This document shows, one piece after another, positions 9,241 through 19,106 of a stretch of 33,107 bases of DNA. Location of the stretch: the NCBI GenBank assembly GCA_016872855.1, contig VGYV01000006.1:1-33107 (forward strand). Reading direction: 5' to 3'. The DNA comes from Planctomycetota bacterium (GTDB lineage: Bacteria; Planctomycetota; PUPC01; DSUN01). Under the pieces are notes generated by a model that was not told where the DNA came from, made no database searches, and saw only the letters and a program-made list of their open reading frames with translations. The position numbers and the translations under genes are program-made. The first letter of the stretch is position 1; every line of letters starts with the position of its first letter.

Positions 9241-9936
9241 GTGGTCGGGTTGAAATCGGCAATCGGAAATCGGCAATCGGCGATCGCGCACGGCCTCGTC
9301 CCACGCGCCGAGGCTCGCAGTCGGCTCCTCCGCGCCTACGCCGGCCACGGCCTGCGGAGCCTCTTCTGCTGGCTCCGCTACTGGCACGCAAATGTCCCTG
9401 GTATCGAGGCTTACGTCCCTGCCGGGGGCACGATCCTCGACCTCGGCTGCGGCCACGGTGTGCTCACCAACTACATCGCCCTCCGCGGCCCGCGTCGTCA
9501 CGTCATCGGCCTCGACCTCTCCGAGCAACGCATTGCCATCGCCCGCGCCGCTGCACCCCCCAACGCCGAGTTCCAAGTCCAAGACGTCTTTCAACTTAGC
9601 ACCCCTCCCTGCCAGACCATCATCGTCGCCGATGTCCTCCACCACCTCCGCTCGCTCGAAGAGGGCGACGAGTTGCTCGCCCTCTGCTGTAAGTCCTTGC
9701 CTGACAATGGCTTACTCATCGTCAAGGAGATCGGCCAGCGCCCCTGGTGGAAGTTCCAGCTCACTCGCCCCGTGGACACCGTTTTTTACCGCGGCCGGGT
9801 CTTCTTCCGCTCCCCCGCCCAGTTTGCCGCCCTCTTCGACCGACTTGGCCTCCAGGCCACATTTGTCCCCCTTCACTCCTGGCGCCCCCTCTGCCACATC
9901 ATGTACCTCTGCCGCAAGCGTCCCCCTCCCCTCTGA
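9241..9936 (+). CDS. Class I SAM-dependent methyltransferase
   Basis: GGTILDLGCGHGVLTNYIALRGPRRHVIGLDLSEQRIAIARA; start uncertain (GTG 9241 or later). Confidence 0.8.
   Translation: MVGLKSAIGNRQSAIAHGLVPRAEARSRLLRAYAGHGLRSLFCWLRYWHANVPGIEAYVPAGGTILDLGCGHGVLTNYIALRGPRRHVIGLDLSEQRIAIARAAAPPNAEFQVQDVFQLSTPPCQTIIVADVLHHLRSLEEGDELLALCCKSLPDNGLLIVKEIGQRPWWKFQLTRPVDTVFYRGRVFFRSPAQFAALFDRLGLQATFVPLHSWRPLCHIMYLCRKRPPPL
9253..9280 (+). repeat. Tandem 14-bp repeat aaatcggcaatcgg x2 at the methyltransferase 5' end
   Basis: Two exact copies 9253-9266 and 9267-9280, encoding KSAIGNRQSA. Confidence 0.8.
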
Positions 9937-10199
9937 CCTGCCCAATGTGGCTCAACGTTGCGCCAGACCCGCCCAGCTCAAGGGAGCGGGGGCACACTTG
10001 GCGCGCCTTAGCGCTCTCTCTCCCCCCAGTACAACGAGTCTGAGCGGCCAAAGTGAGCGGGTGAGGACCCGCGAAAATCGTGAAATCCGCAAGCAATTGC
10101 CGGCGCTGCACTTACGACACGCAGGAGTCCTTCCAACTCGCGCCCATTCTCGTCCTCAGCCACTGTTTGACGGGCTCTCCGTCGCCTCTGGGCGCTCGT

Positions 10200-11315
10200 T
10201 CAGGGCTGCCCGGTGCTCTTGATGTATCCAACCGCCTCCTCGCGCGCCGCCGAGGAGTAGATTCCGAGCACCTGAGCGATTGTCCTCTCCTCCTTGGTCC
10301 TCCCGTCAGTCTTCCCCTCCCTCTTACGCTCGGCGACGAAGAGGGGGTCATTGACGCTGATGTCGGCCAATGGCGAGAGCTTAGGGCGCTTGACGCCTTT
10401 GAGCAGACCCTCCAAATCTCCGAGCCCCTGAGCAAGCTTGAGGGTGTCGCTGATGAGAGCCGCCAGAGCGCCGATGCCTTCGGTAGCCTCGGGGAGGAGA
10501 GTGGATTCGAGGTCTGTCCGACGCAGGTCGGGCCCTGGACCCAGCGCCTTAGCCTGTGCAGCAACGTCGTTGTAGATGGCGACAAGTGTGCCTGCGAACT
10601 CCTTGCCGACTGCGGCGCGGCCGGGGGCATCCTGAGCGACCTCCCGCACGCAGTAGCCACCGCGGTCCCAGGCCGCCGCAAGGATGGCGACGCGGAGGAG
10701 CGAAGTGTCGTTCAGATTGGTGCCTTCCTTCTTCTCGGAAGCGTCAAAGGCGTCATCGCACCCGACATGGGCGGCCCAGCCCAAGGCGAAGGAGGCCAAG
10801 CGGGGCTTCCGTTTCGGGTCCTTTTCTTGCAATGCGGTCGACCAGAGGCGTCGCGCGAACTCACGCCCTTGCTTGTGGAAGTAGGTGTCACCTACCCCCT
10901 TATTGAGCGCCGCGCGCCGCTTGAACTCATCGAGGTCGGGCGGCTTGGCACCGAGGGCCTGTCCAAGCCCGGGCCGAAGGGCCTCGCCCAGCAGAAACGC
11001 TAGGATGCCCTCTGCTTCCTTTCCGCTCAGCGGTGGCAGGACGAGGAGGTCCGGGGCCATAGAGCCCGCCTCGTAGGCCTCCTCGACCAGGTTTCCGGGG
11101 AGGCCTGCGTCCTTGTACTTTTCGACAGCGCAGTCGCGGACCTCCCTGGTCCTTGCGAACCAGAGGTGGAGGAGCGGGTCCCAAGCATAGGCCGGGCCGC
11201 ACGTGGTGAGGCCGGCCAGCACCAGAGCCGAGAGCCGGGCGTAGCAGCGGCAGCGCGCAGCCGGCGCGCGACCCCGGAACACAGCAGACCCCCGAAACCC
11301 GTCCTGCGTCACCAT
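10200..11315 (-). CDS. Secreted Zn-dependent phospholipase C / S1-P1-like protein
   Basis: Signal peptide ending ...TTCGPAYA|WDPLLHLWFA (mature N-terminal Trp), GSMAPDLLVLP, DTYFHKQG, ALGWAAHVGCDDAF match the order of Zn ligand motifs in Zn_dep_PLPC. Confidence 0.6.
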   Translation of the reverse strand: MVTQDGFRGSAVFRGRAPAARCRCYARLSALVLAGLTTCGPAYAWDPLLHLWFARTREVRDCAVEKYKDAGLPGNLVEEAYEAGSMAPDLLVLPPLSGKEAEGILAFLLGEALRPGLGQALGAKPPDLDEFKRRAALNKGVGDTYFHKQGREFARRLWSTALQEKDPKRKPRLASFALGWAAHVGCDDAFDASEKKEGTNLNDTSLLRVAILAAAWDRGGYCVREVAQDAPGRAAVGKEFAGTLVAIYNDVAAQAKALGPGPDLRRTDLESTLLPEATEGIGALAALISDTLKLAQGLGDLEGLLKGVKRPKLSPLADISVNDPLFVAERKREGKTDGRTKEERTIAQVLGIYSSAAREEAVGYIKSTGQP

Positions 11316-11359
11316 TGTGGCCTCCTTCCTGCAAAGGCGAGCGACCCGTCAGGACCTCA

Positions 11360-11388
11360 ATGCTACCGAGCCACCTGTTCCCTGTCAA
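11360..11388 (-). promoter_or_regulatory. Sigma70-like promoter for the Zn-PLC-like gene
   Basis: Minus strand TTGACA - 17 nt - TAGCAT. Confidence 0.5.
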
Positions 11389-11410
11389 GACGCGGCACGC
11401 CTCCTCTCCT

Positions 11411-11439
11411 TGACTCGATTCACATGTGCTGGTATCCTT
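11411..11439 (+). promoter_or_regulatory. Sigma70-like promoter for the GH57 gene
   Basis: TTGACT - 17 nt - TATCCT; followed by a GC-rich hairpin at ~11477-11504 before the ATG at 11520. Confidence 0.55.
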
Positions 11440-11519
11440 TACCCATCAGATCGGGTCTCGCTTGAGCCTTCACCCGCCGGCGCGGGGGTGTGCCCGCGCG
11501 CCGGACGGTTCTGCGTTCT

Positions 11520-13685
11520 ATGGGCAACGTGTATCTGTCCCTGCTCTGGCATCATCACCAGCCTTGTTACTGCGAAGGCCCAGGGGGGCGCTATGCCATG
11601 CCCTGGGTGCGGTTGCACGGGATCAAGGATTACTACGGGATGGCCTGGCTCGCCCAGGAGCATCCTGGGGTGCACCTGACGTTCAACCTGGTGCCTAGCC
11701 TGCTGGACCAGCTCGAGGCCTACGCCCGCGGGGAGGCGGAGGACGAGGCGCTGCGGCTGACGGCTCGCCCGGCCGCCGAGCTGGCTGAGGGCGACCTGCA
11801 CGCGGTTCTGAGCGCTTTCTTCATGGCGAACTGGGAGACGATGGTGCGTCCGCACGCGCGCTATGCGGAGTTGCTGGCGAAGCGGCGGTTCGGGCGGCGG
11901 ACGGCGGCGCAGGCCGCGCGCGACTTCGCGGAGCAGGACATCCGCGACCTCCAGGTGTGGGCCACGCTGGCCTGGTTCTTCCCGCAGTTGCTGGCCGACG
12001 ATCCTGTGCTGAGGGGCTTTGTGCGCAAGGGCCGCGGCTTCTCGGAGGAGGACAAGGCGGCGATGCTGGCGAAGCAGCGCGAGGTGCTCGCGAGCATTGT
12101 GCCGATGTATCGCGCCCTCCAGGAGCGGGGGACGGCCGAGCTGTCGGTGTCGCCCTACTACCATCCGATCCTGCCGCTGCTGTGCAAGGTGGAGCGGGCG
12201 CGGGAGGCGATGCCCGAGCTGCCGATGCCGCGCGGGAGGATGGACTTCGGGGACGATGCGCGCACACAGGTAGCGCGCGCCGTGGAGCGCTATGAGGCCG
12301 CGTTCGGGCGGCCGCCGCGCGGCATGTGGCCCTCGGAGGGCTCGGTCAGCCCCGAGGTGCCGCCGCTTCTGGCCGAGGCGGGCCTCCGCTGGATGGCGAC
12401 GGATGAGGGCATCCTGTGCCGCTCCCTCGGCTGCTCGCTGCATCGGGATTCGAGCGGCCTGCTGCGCGAGTGGGAGACCCTCTACCAGCCGTACCGCGTG
12501 GCAGCGGGCGGGCGGGACGTGGCGGTGGTCTTCCGCGACCATTACCTGTCCGACCTCATCGGCTTCCACTACTACCATCGCCCGGCCGCGGAGGCGGCGA
12601 GCGACTTCGTCGCGCGCCTCGACGCCATCGGGAAGGCCGCAGGGCGCCGCGACGCCTTCGTGGCGGTCATCCTCGACGGCGAGAATGCGTGGGAGTACTA
12701 CCAGGAGAGCGGCATGCCGTTCCTCCACGCGCTCTACGCGGCGCTGGCCGCGAGTCCAGGCGTGAGCACGGTTACGATGGCCGAGTACGTCGAGGCCCAT
12801 CCGCCGGCGGCGACGCTGCCGCGGCTGTTCTCGGGCTCGTGGATCAACAGCGATTTCGCGGTGTGGATCGGCCACGCGGAGGACCGGCGCGGGTGGGAGC
12901 TACTGGCGCAGACCCGCCAGTTCCTCGCGGAGCGCGCCCAGCAGTCCCCACCGCCCGATGGCCTCGCGCAGGCGTGGGAGGAGCTGTTCGTGGCCGAGGG
13001 GAGCGACTGGTTCTGGTGGTATGGGGACGACCGCTCGTCGGCCCAGGATGCGGAGTTCGACCGCCTGTTCCGCGGGCACCTGAAGAATGTGTACCGCTTG
13101 CTGGGTGCCCGTCCGCCCCAGGTGCTTGACGAGCCGATCTCGCAGCCGCGGGCGCCGGCCTACACGCGCCCGACGGCGTTCGTGCGGCGGGCGGTGGACG
13201 GCCGGCGGGGCGGGTTCTTCGATTGGAGCGGAGCGGGCCTCTACGAGCGCGGCCGCGACGGCGGTGCGATGGAGAAGGGAGGGGCCGACCAGATTCGCGC
13301 GGTGTACTTCGGGTTCACGGAGAGCGAGGCACACTTCCGCGTGGACTTCCGGAACAGCGCGCTGGCCGAGCTGCCGCCGGGGGCGCGCCTCGTTGTCGCC
13401 TTCAGCGAGCCGCGCGAGGTGGCGCTCGAGGCCGGCCCGCTCCGCGGCGGCACGCCCCACGTGCGGGTGGGCGGCGCGGAGAGCCGCGACGGGCGCGCCG
13501 CCGTGCGCGACCTCGTGGAGGTCGCCTGCCCCTTCGAGGAGTTGGGCTTCCGGCCCCGCGAGACCGCGCGCTTCCACGTGAGCCTGCTGGACGGCGACAC
13601 GCTGCTCGAGCGCGCCCCGACCAGGGGCAATCTGGCATTCGACATTCCCACTCCCGACTTCGAGCGGGAGATGTGGCAGGCATAG
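11520..13685 (+). CDS. Glycoside hydrolase family 57 (alpha-amylase/amylopullulanase-like)
   Basis: MGNVYLSLLWHHHQPCYCEG (WHHHQP), HLTFNLVPSLLDQLEAY, GMWPSEGSVSPEVPPLLAEAGLRWMATDEGIL, FVAVILDGENAWEYYQESG. Confidence 0.92.
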   Translation: MGNVYLSLLWHHHQPCYCEGPGGRYAMPWVRLHGIKDYYGMAWLAQEHPGVHLTFNLVPSLLDQLEAYARGEAEDEALRLTARPAAELAEGDLHAVLSAFFMANWETMVRPHARYAELLAKRRFGRRTAAQAARDFAEQDIRDLQVWATLAWFFPQLLADDPVLRGFVRKGRGFSEEDKAAMLAKQREVLASIVPMYRALQERGTAELSVSPYYHPILPLLCKVERAREAMPELPMPRGRMDFGDDARTQVARAVERYEAAFGRPPRGMWPSEGSVSPEVPPLLAEAGLRWMATDEGILCRSLGCSLHRDSSGLLREWETLYQPYRVAAGGRDVAVVFRDHYLSDLIGFHYYHRPAAEAASDFVARLDAIGKAAGRRDAFVAVILDGENAWEYYQESGMPFLHALYAALAASPGVSTVTMAEYVEAHPPAATLPRLFSGSWINSDFAVWIGHAEDRRGWELLAQTRQFLAERAQQSPPPDGLAQAWEELFVAEGSDWFWWYGDDRSSAQDAEFDRLFRGHLKNVYRLLGARPPQVLDEPISQPRAPAYTRPTAFVRRAVDGRRGGFFDWSGAGLYERGRDGGAMEKGGADQIRAVYFGFTESEAHFRVDFRNSALAELPPGARLVVAFSEPREVALEAGPLRGGTPHVRVGGAESRDGRAAVRDLVEVACPFEELGFRPRETARFHVSLLDGDTLLERAPTRGNLAFDIPTPDFEREMWQA

Positions 13686-13689
13686 AGCC

Positions 13690-13770
13690 AATGGATGAAT
13701 GGATGAGTGGATGAATGGATGAATGGATGGGTGGATGCCTGACATTCATCCAGCCATCCACCCATCCAAT
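13690..13770. repeat. atggatga tandem repeat plus inverted repeat between GH57 and galT
   Basis: Repeated atggatga units; perfect 14-bp arms 13724-13737 tggatgggtggatg and 13755-13768 catccacccatcca; may act as a terminator. Confidence 0.75.
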
Positions 13771-13794
13771 CATCGGTTTCCGAAGGAGCATCCG

Positions 13795-14793
13795 ATGCCC
13801 GAGCTTCGCAAGGACCCGATCATCGGGCGGTGGGTGATCATCGCCACGGAGCGTGCGAAGCGGCCGACCGATTTCGCGGCCGAGCCGAAGGAGCCGACAC
13901 CCACCTTCTGCCCCTTCTGCGAGGGGAACGAGGACAAGACGCCGCCCGAGATCATCGCCTACCGCGCCCACGGGACGGCGCCGAACCGCCCCGGCTGGCG
14001 CCTCCGCGTCGTGCCAAACAAGTTCCCAGCCCTCCAGATCGAGGGGAACCTGGATAAGCGCGGCGTGGGCGTCTACGACCGCATGAACGGCATCGGCGCG
14101 CACGAGGTCATCATCGAGACCCCCCAGCACGCCGTCTCCCTCACCGCGCTCAGCGTGGAGCAGATTCAGGACGTGTTGTGGGCCTACCGCGACCGGCTGG
14201 CGGACCTCAAGCGCGACGTGCGGTTCACCTACGGCATGGTCTTCAAGAACGTGGGGAGGACCGCGGGCGCCTCGCTGGACCACACGCACTCGCAGCTCAT
14301 CGTGCTGCCGACCGTTCCCCGCACCGTGGCCGACGAGATGCGGGGCGGCAAGGTCTTCCTCGACTACCGCGGCCGCTGCATCTTCTGCGACATCGTGAGC
14401 CAGGAGCTGGAGGACGGCGACCGCGTGGTGCTGGACAGCGACAGCTTCCTGGCCTACGAGCCCTACGCGGCGCGCTTCCCCTTCGAGACCTGGATCGTGC
14501 CGAAGCGCCACATGTCGCACTTCGAGGACATCTCGCACCTCGACGCCGCGGCCCTGGCCCGGTGCCTGAAGGCCACGCTCGCCAAGATCGAGAACGCCCT
14601 GAGCATGCCCGCCTACAACTACATCATCCACACGAGCCCGTTCGACGTGGGGTCCATCGAGCACTACCATTGGCATATCGAGATCATTCCGCGGCTGACC
14701 AAGGTGGCCGGCTTCGAATGGGGCACCGGCTTCTACATCAATTCCGTGCCGCCCGAGACCGCCGCCGAATTCCTCCGCACCACCGAGGTTTGA
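13795..14793 (+). CDS. galT: Galactose-1-phosphate uridylyltransferase
   Basis: [27 protein letters not shown]...CPFCEGNE..., [43 protein letters not shown] (HxHxH-type). Confidence 0.92.
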   Translation: MPELRKDPIIGRWVIIATERAKRPTDFAAEPKEPTPTFCPFCEGNEDKTPPEIIAYRAHGTAPNRPGWRLRVVPNKFPALQIEGNLDKRGVGVYDRMNGIGAHEVIIETPQHAVSLTALSVEQIQDVLWAYRDRLADLKRDVRFTYGMVFKNVGRTAGASLDHTHSQLIVLPTVPRTVADEMRGGKVFLDYRGRCIFCDIVSQELEDGDRVVLDSDSFLAYEPYAARFPFETWIVPKRHMSHFEDISHLDAAALARCLKATLAKIENALSMPAYNYIIHTSPFDVGSIEHYHWHIEIIPRLTKVAGFEWGTGFYINSVPPETAAEFLRTTEV

Positions 14794-14836
14794 CCGGAGA
14801 CACCCTCGCCGCTCGCACCTGCACCGGAGTCCGATT

Positions 14837-16345
14837 GTGAGAATCCTGTTCGTGACCGCCGAAGCTGTCCCCTTCGCCAAGACCGGCGGGCTCGCCGACG
14901 TGGCGGGAGCCGTCCCCAAGTCCCTCCGCGCCCTGGGCGAGGACGTGGCGCTCATCCTCCCCTACTACCGCCAGACACGCGAGAAGTTCGCCGCACAGGT
15001 GCGCGACACGGGCGTCAAGCTCTCCGTGTCCCTGGGCGGCGAGGCCATCGCGGCGCCTCTCCTGCGCACGACGCTGCCCGACAGCAACGTGCCCGTCTAC
15101 CTCGTGGACCACCCGCCCTTCTTCGACCGGGAGCACCTCTACGGCACACCGGCGGGGGACTACCCCGACAACGCCGAGAGGTTCATCTTCTTCTCGAAGG
15201 CGGCGCTGGCCGCGCCCAAGGCGCTCAACTGGGCGCCGGACATCTACCACTGCAACGACTGGCAGACGGCCCTGGTGCCCGTCTACCTCAAGTCCACGCA
15301 CGCAACCGACCCGTTCTACGCCCATGCCCGGTCGCTCCTCACCCTGCACAACCTGGCCTACCAGGGCACGTTCCCCCGCCAGTCATTCCCCCTCACCGGC
15401 CTGCCCGAGGCGCGCTTCAACTGGCGCGAGCTCGAGTTCTACGGCAAGCTCAATCTCCTCAAGGGCGGCATCGTCCACGCCGACCGCCTCAACGCCGTCT
15501 CCAGGCGCTACGCCCTCGAAATCCAGACCAAAGACTTCGGCTGCGGCCTGGAGGGCGTCCTCGCCAGCCGCGCACAGCACCTCCACGGCATCCTCAACGG
15601 CATTGACTACGGGGCCTGGAACCCGGCGACCGACCCGCTCCTGCCCGCGAACTACGGCCCGGTGTCGCATCTTCAATTGGCACATAGCGGCCATGTGCGA
15701 ATTGAAGATGCGACACCACTGGCGGGCAAGGCCGCCTGCAAGCGCGCTCTCCAGGAGCAGTGCGGCCTGCCGGCCCGCGACGTGCCGCTCCTCGGCCTCA
15801 TCTCGCGCCTCGATGTCCAGAAGGGCCTCGACCTCGTCGTCGCCATCCTGCCCGACCTAGCGCGCCTCGACCTCCAGTTCGTCCTCCTCGGCACCGGCAC
15901 CCGTGAGCTCCACGACCTCCTGGCCGCCGCGGGCAGGGAATACCCCGACCGCTTGAGCATGCAGCTCACGTTCGACAACCGGCTCGCCCACCAGATCGAG
16001 GCGGGCTGCGACATGTTTCTCATGCCGTCGCGCTACGAGCCGTGTGGGCTCAACCAGCTCTACAGCCTCAAGTACGGCACGGTGCCAGTCGTCCGCAAGA
16101 CGGGCGGCCTGGCCGACACGATCACGAACTGCACGCCCACGAGCCTGGCGAAGGGCACGGCCAATGGGTTCAGCTTCGAGAGCTACTCCCCGGCTGCCCT
16201 CCTTCACTGCATCCGCCGCGCCCTGCGCGTCTACAGCAACCCACGCACGTGGCGCCGCCTCATGCGCATCGGCATGGCTCAGGACTGGTCCTGGGACGCG
16301 AGTGCGGGGGAGTACCAGCGCCTGTACCGCCTGGCCTGCTCTTGA
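14837..16345 (+). CDS. glgA: Glycogen synthase (ADP-glucose), with an in-frame palindrome insertion
   Basis: MRILFVTAEAVPFAKTGGLADVAGAVPKSL, HCNDWQTALVPVYLK, GLISRLDVQKGLDL, PSRYEPCGLNQLYSLKYGTVPVVRKTGGLADTI; GTG start. Confidence 0.95.
   Translation: MRILFVTAEAVPFAKTGGLADVAGAVPKSLRALGEDVALILPYYRQTREKFAAQVRDTGVKLSVSLGGEAIAAPLLRTTLPDSNVPVYLVDHPPFFDREHLYGTPAGDYPDNAERFIFFSKAALAAPKALNWAPDIYHCNDWQTALVPVYLKSTHATDPFYAHARSLLTLHNLAYQGTFPRQSFPLTGLPEARFNWRELEFYGKLNLLKGGIVHADRLNAVSRRYALEIQTKDFGCGLEGVLASRAQHLHGILNGIDYGAWNPATDPLLPANYGPVSHLQLAHSGHVRIEDATPLAGKAACKRALQEQCGLPARDVPLLGLISRLDVQKGLDLVVAILPDLARLDLQFVLLGTGTRELHDLLAAAGREYPDRLSMQLTFDNRLAHQIEAGCDMFLMPSRYEPCGLNQLYSLKYGTVPVVRKTGGLADTITNCTPTSLAKGTANGFSFESYSPAALLHCIRRALRVYSNPRTWRRLMRIGMAQDWSWDASAGEYQRLYRLACS
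15661..15717 (+). repeat. 57-bp palindromic element in frame inside glgA
   Basis: 25-nt arms 15661-15685 and 15693-15717 with one mismatch; 7-nt loop agcggcc; 57 nt = 19 codons, so the frame is kept. Confidence 0.9.
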
Positions 16346-16367
16346 CGATTCGCAGAACGGACACGCT

Positions 16368-19088
16368 ATGGCCGCGACACGCGAATGGCTGAGCGGGATC
16401 TACGAGATCTCGAAGATCATCAATGCCACGCTGGAGCTCGGCGAGATCCTCGACGTCGTAGCCCGCGAGACGCGCCGCCTGATTGACTTCGACCGCCTGG
16501 TGCTCGGCCTCCTGGACGACACGGGGGAGCGCCTGCGCCTCCTCGTTCCCGTGGCCAGCCCCGGCACCACGCGGCCCACCGGCAGCCTCATTCCCCTCGA
16601 TGGCCACGTCCTGGGCGAGGTCACGCGCACGCGGCAGACCCTCAGCGTCGCCGACCTGCGGGCCGACCCCCGCTTCCCCGCCGACCGCCCCCTCGCCGAG
16701 GAGGGCGTCGTCTCGTGCATCGCCCTCCCACTCGTCTCGGCCAACCGCATCCTCGGCGCGCTGGCCTTCGCCCGCCGCGAGCCGCACCCATTCAGCGGCG
16801 CCGAGGCGGAGCTCCTCCACGCCGTGGCCGAGCAGGTCGCCACCGCGCTCGACCACGCCAAGCTCTTCGCCGCCGAGCGCAAGCGCGCCAACCACCTCGC
16901 CATCATCAACCAGGTCGCACGACACGCCCTCGCTACCTTCGACCTCCCGACCCTGCTCAGCCGCACCGCGACCCTCATCCAGCAGCAGTTCAACTACTAC
17001 GATGTCTCGCTCTTCATGGTGGACCGCGCGGCACGCGAAGTCGTCCTCAGCGCCCAGGCCGGCGCCTACCACGCCGCCTCCGCCATCGGCTACCGCCAGC
17101 CCCTCGGCATCGGCATCGTCGGCCACGCCGCCGACGCCTGTATCACCGTGGTCGCCAACGACGTGGCGCAGGACCCTCACTACGTCGTCGCCTTCGAGGG
17201 CGAGCGCGCTTCGAAGGCCGAACTCGCCGTCCCCGTCAAGCTCGCGGGCCAAGCCGTCGGCGTCATCAACGTCGAGTGCACCGAGGTCGGCGCATTCGAC
17301 CAGATTGACGTGATGGCCCTCGAGACTCTGGCAGACCTGGTGGCCCAGGCCATCGAGAACGCGCGGCTGGTGGACGAGACGGTCCGCGAGAAGCAGGAGC
17401 TCGACGACATCGTGTCGGCCATGGGGGCAGGCGTCGCCCTGATTGACCGCGACCTGACGATCCTGTGGAGCAACAAGACCCTCAACACCTGGTTCGCCGG
17501 CGGCCGCAGCGCCGTCGGCCAGAAATGCCACGTCGTCCACGCCAACCCCGCGGCCCCGTGTCCCAACTGCATGGCCAAGGCCACCTTCAACACCGGCGAA
17601 ATCCGCACCGACATTCAGGTCCACCACGACCCCTCGCGCGGCCCCCGCCACTATGAGCACATCTTCGCACCCGTCCGCGACCATGAGGGAAAGGTCCGCG
17701 AGATCATCATGCTCGCCTTCGACGTCACCGAGCACGCGCGCAACGTCGAGCAGCTCGCCCTCCTACGCCGGCTCAGCGAGCTCATGCAGGGAGTCGTCGA
17801 GCTCGACCGCCTCCTCCACCTCATCCTCACCTGCGTCACCGCAGGCCCCGGCCTCGGCTTCAACCGCGCCATCCTCCTCCTCGTCAACGACGACCGCACG
17901 ATGCTCGAGGGCCGCCTCGGCGTCGGCCCAGCCTCTCACGAGGAAGCCGCACGCATCTGGCGCGAGCTCGCCCAGCGCGCGCAGACCCTCGACGACGTCC
18001 TGGCCCTCTTCGACTCCCCCGGCGCGTCCACCGACACCGCGATGCGCTACCTCGCGCGCCAGATTCGCATCCCGCTCTCCGACACTAGCCAGGTCCCCAT
18101 CCGCGCCCTCACCGCGCAGCGTCCCATCCTCGTCACCGATGCCTACGCCGACCCAGGCGTCACCCCCCACCTCCGCTCCCTCCTCGGCGCGCGACAGTTC
18201 GTCTGCGTCCCTCTCATCGCCCGCGACACCGCCCTCGGAGCCATCCTGGCCGACAACGTCTTCAGCAACCACCCCCTCGGCGGCCACGAGGTCCAGTTGC
18301 TCCAAACCTATGCCAACCAGGCCGGCCTCGCAATCTCCGCCGCGGCCGCCTACAAGCGCCTCGAGGAACAGCTCAACGAACTCGAGGAGACCCGCGACCG
18401 CCTCGTCCGCTCCGAACGCCTGGCCGTCGTGGGACGCCTAGCCGCCCACGTGGCCCACGAAATCCGCAACCCCCTGGCCACCATCGGCGGCTTCACCCGC
18501 GCAATGCTCCGCTCGCCCGACGACACGCCCAAAGTCGAGCGCAACGCCCGCATCATCCTAGAAGAGGTCGAGCGCCTCGAACAAATCCTGGCCAACGTGA
18601 TGAACTTCACGAAGCCCGGCAGCCCCGTGTGCCGCGAGCGCGACATCAACGAGTCCGTCGAGGCCATCTGCGCCTTCCACGAGCACGTCTTCGCCGAGCG
18701 CAAGATCACCGTCCACAAGAGCCTCGACCCCAACTGCCCCATCCTCCGCTTCGACCCCGACCAGATGCGCCAGGTGCTCCTCAACCTGTGCCAGAACGCC
18801 ATCGAATCCATGCCCCACGGCGGCGAGCTCACGGTCCTCACCCGCGCCCTCGACGACCGCGTGGAGGTCGTCATCGCCGACACGGGCCAAGGCATGACCG
18901 AGAGCGTGCTCGAGAGCATGTTCCAGCCCTTCTTCACCACCAAGCCGGGCGGCACAGGCCTCGGCCTCTCCGTCTGCCAGAAGATCATCCACGACCACGG
19001 CGGCGACATCCTCATCCGCAGCAGGCCCGGCGCTGGAAGTTCCGTCACCGTCACCCTCCCCATCCCTGAGAACAGTGCCGACTCCTAA
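16368..19088 (+). CDS. Sensor histidine kinase with multiple GAF domains and a PAS domain
   Basis: GAF-like segments, PAS-like ...VALIDRDLTILWSNKTLNTWF..., RLAAHVAHEIRNPLATIGGFTRAM (H box), NLCQNAIESMPHGGELTV (N box), FTTKPGGTGLGLSVCQKIIHDHGGDI (G boxes). Confidence 0.93.
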   Translation: MAATREWLSGIYEISKIINATLELGEILDVVARETRRLIDFDRLVLGLLDDTGERLRLLVPVASPGTTRPTGSLIPLDGHVLGEVTRTRQTLSVADLRADPRFPADRPLAEEGVVSCIALPLVSANRILGALAFARREPHPFSGAEAELLHAVAEQVATALDHAKLFAAERKRANHLAIINQVARHALATFDLPTLLSRTATLIQQQFNYYDVSLFMVDRAAREVVLSAQAGAYHAASAIGYRQPLGIGIVGHAADACITVVANDVAQDPHYVVAFEGERASKAELAVPVKLAGQAVGVINVECTEVGAFDQIDVMALETLADLVAQAIENARLVDETVREKQELDDIVSAMGAGVALIDRDLTILWSNKTLNTWFAGGRSAVGQKCHVVHANPAAPCPNCMAKATFNTGEIRTDIQVHHDPSRGPRHYEHIFAPVRDHEGKVREIIMLAFDVTEHARNVEQLALLRRLSELMQGVVELDRLLHLILTCVTAGPGLGFNRAILLLVNDDRTMLEGRLGVGPASHEEAARIWRELAQRAQTLDDVLALFDSPGASTDTAMRYLARQIRIPLSDTSQVPIRALTAQRPILVTDAYADPGVTPHLRSLLGARQFVCVPLIARDTALGAILADNVFSNHPLGGHEVQLLQTYANQAGLAISAAAAYKRLEEQLNELEETRDRLVRSERLAVVGRLAAHVAHEIRNPLATIGGFTRAMLRSPDDTPKVERNARIILEEVERLEQILANVMNFTKPGSPVCRERDINESVEAICAFHEHVFAERKITVHKSLDPNCPILRFDPDQMRQVLLNLCQNAIESMPHGGELTVLTRALDDRVEVVIADTGQGMTESVLESMFQPFFTTKPGGTGLGLSVCQKIIHDHGGDILIRSRPGAGSSVTVTLPIPENSADS

Positions 19089-19106
19089 CCCCCAGGAGAC
19101 ACGCCC

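Noticed and set aside
13690-13770. Possible CRISPR-like array
   Set aside because: Repeats are contiguous 8-mers without spacers; no CRISPR array or cas gene seen anywhere in the window.
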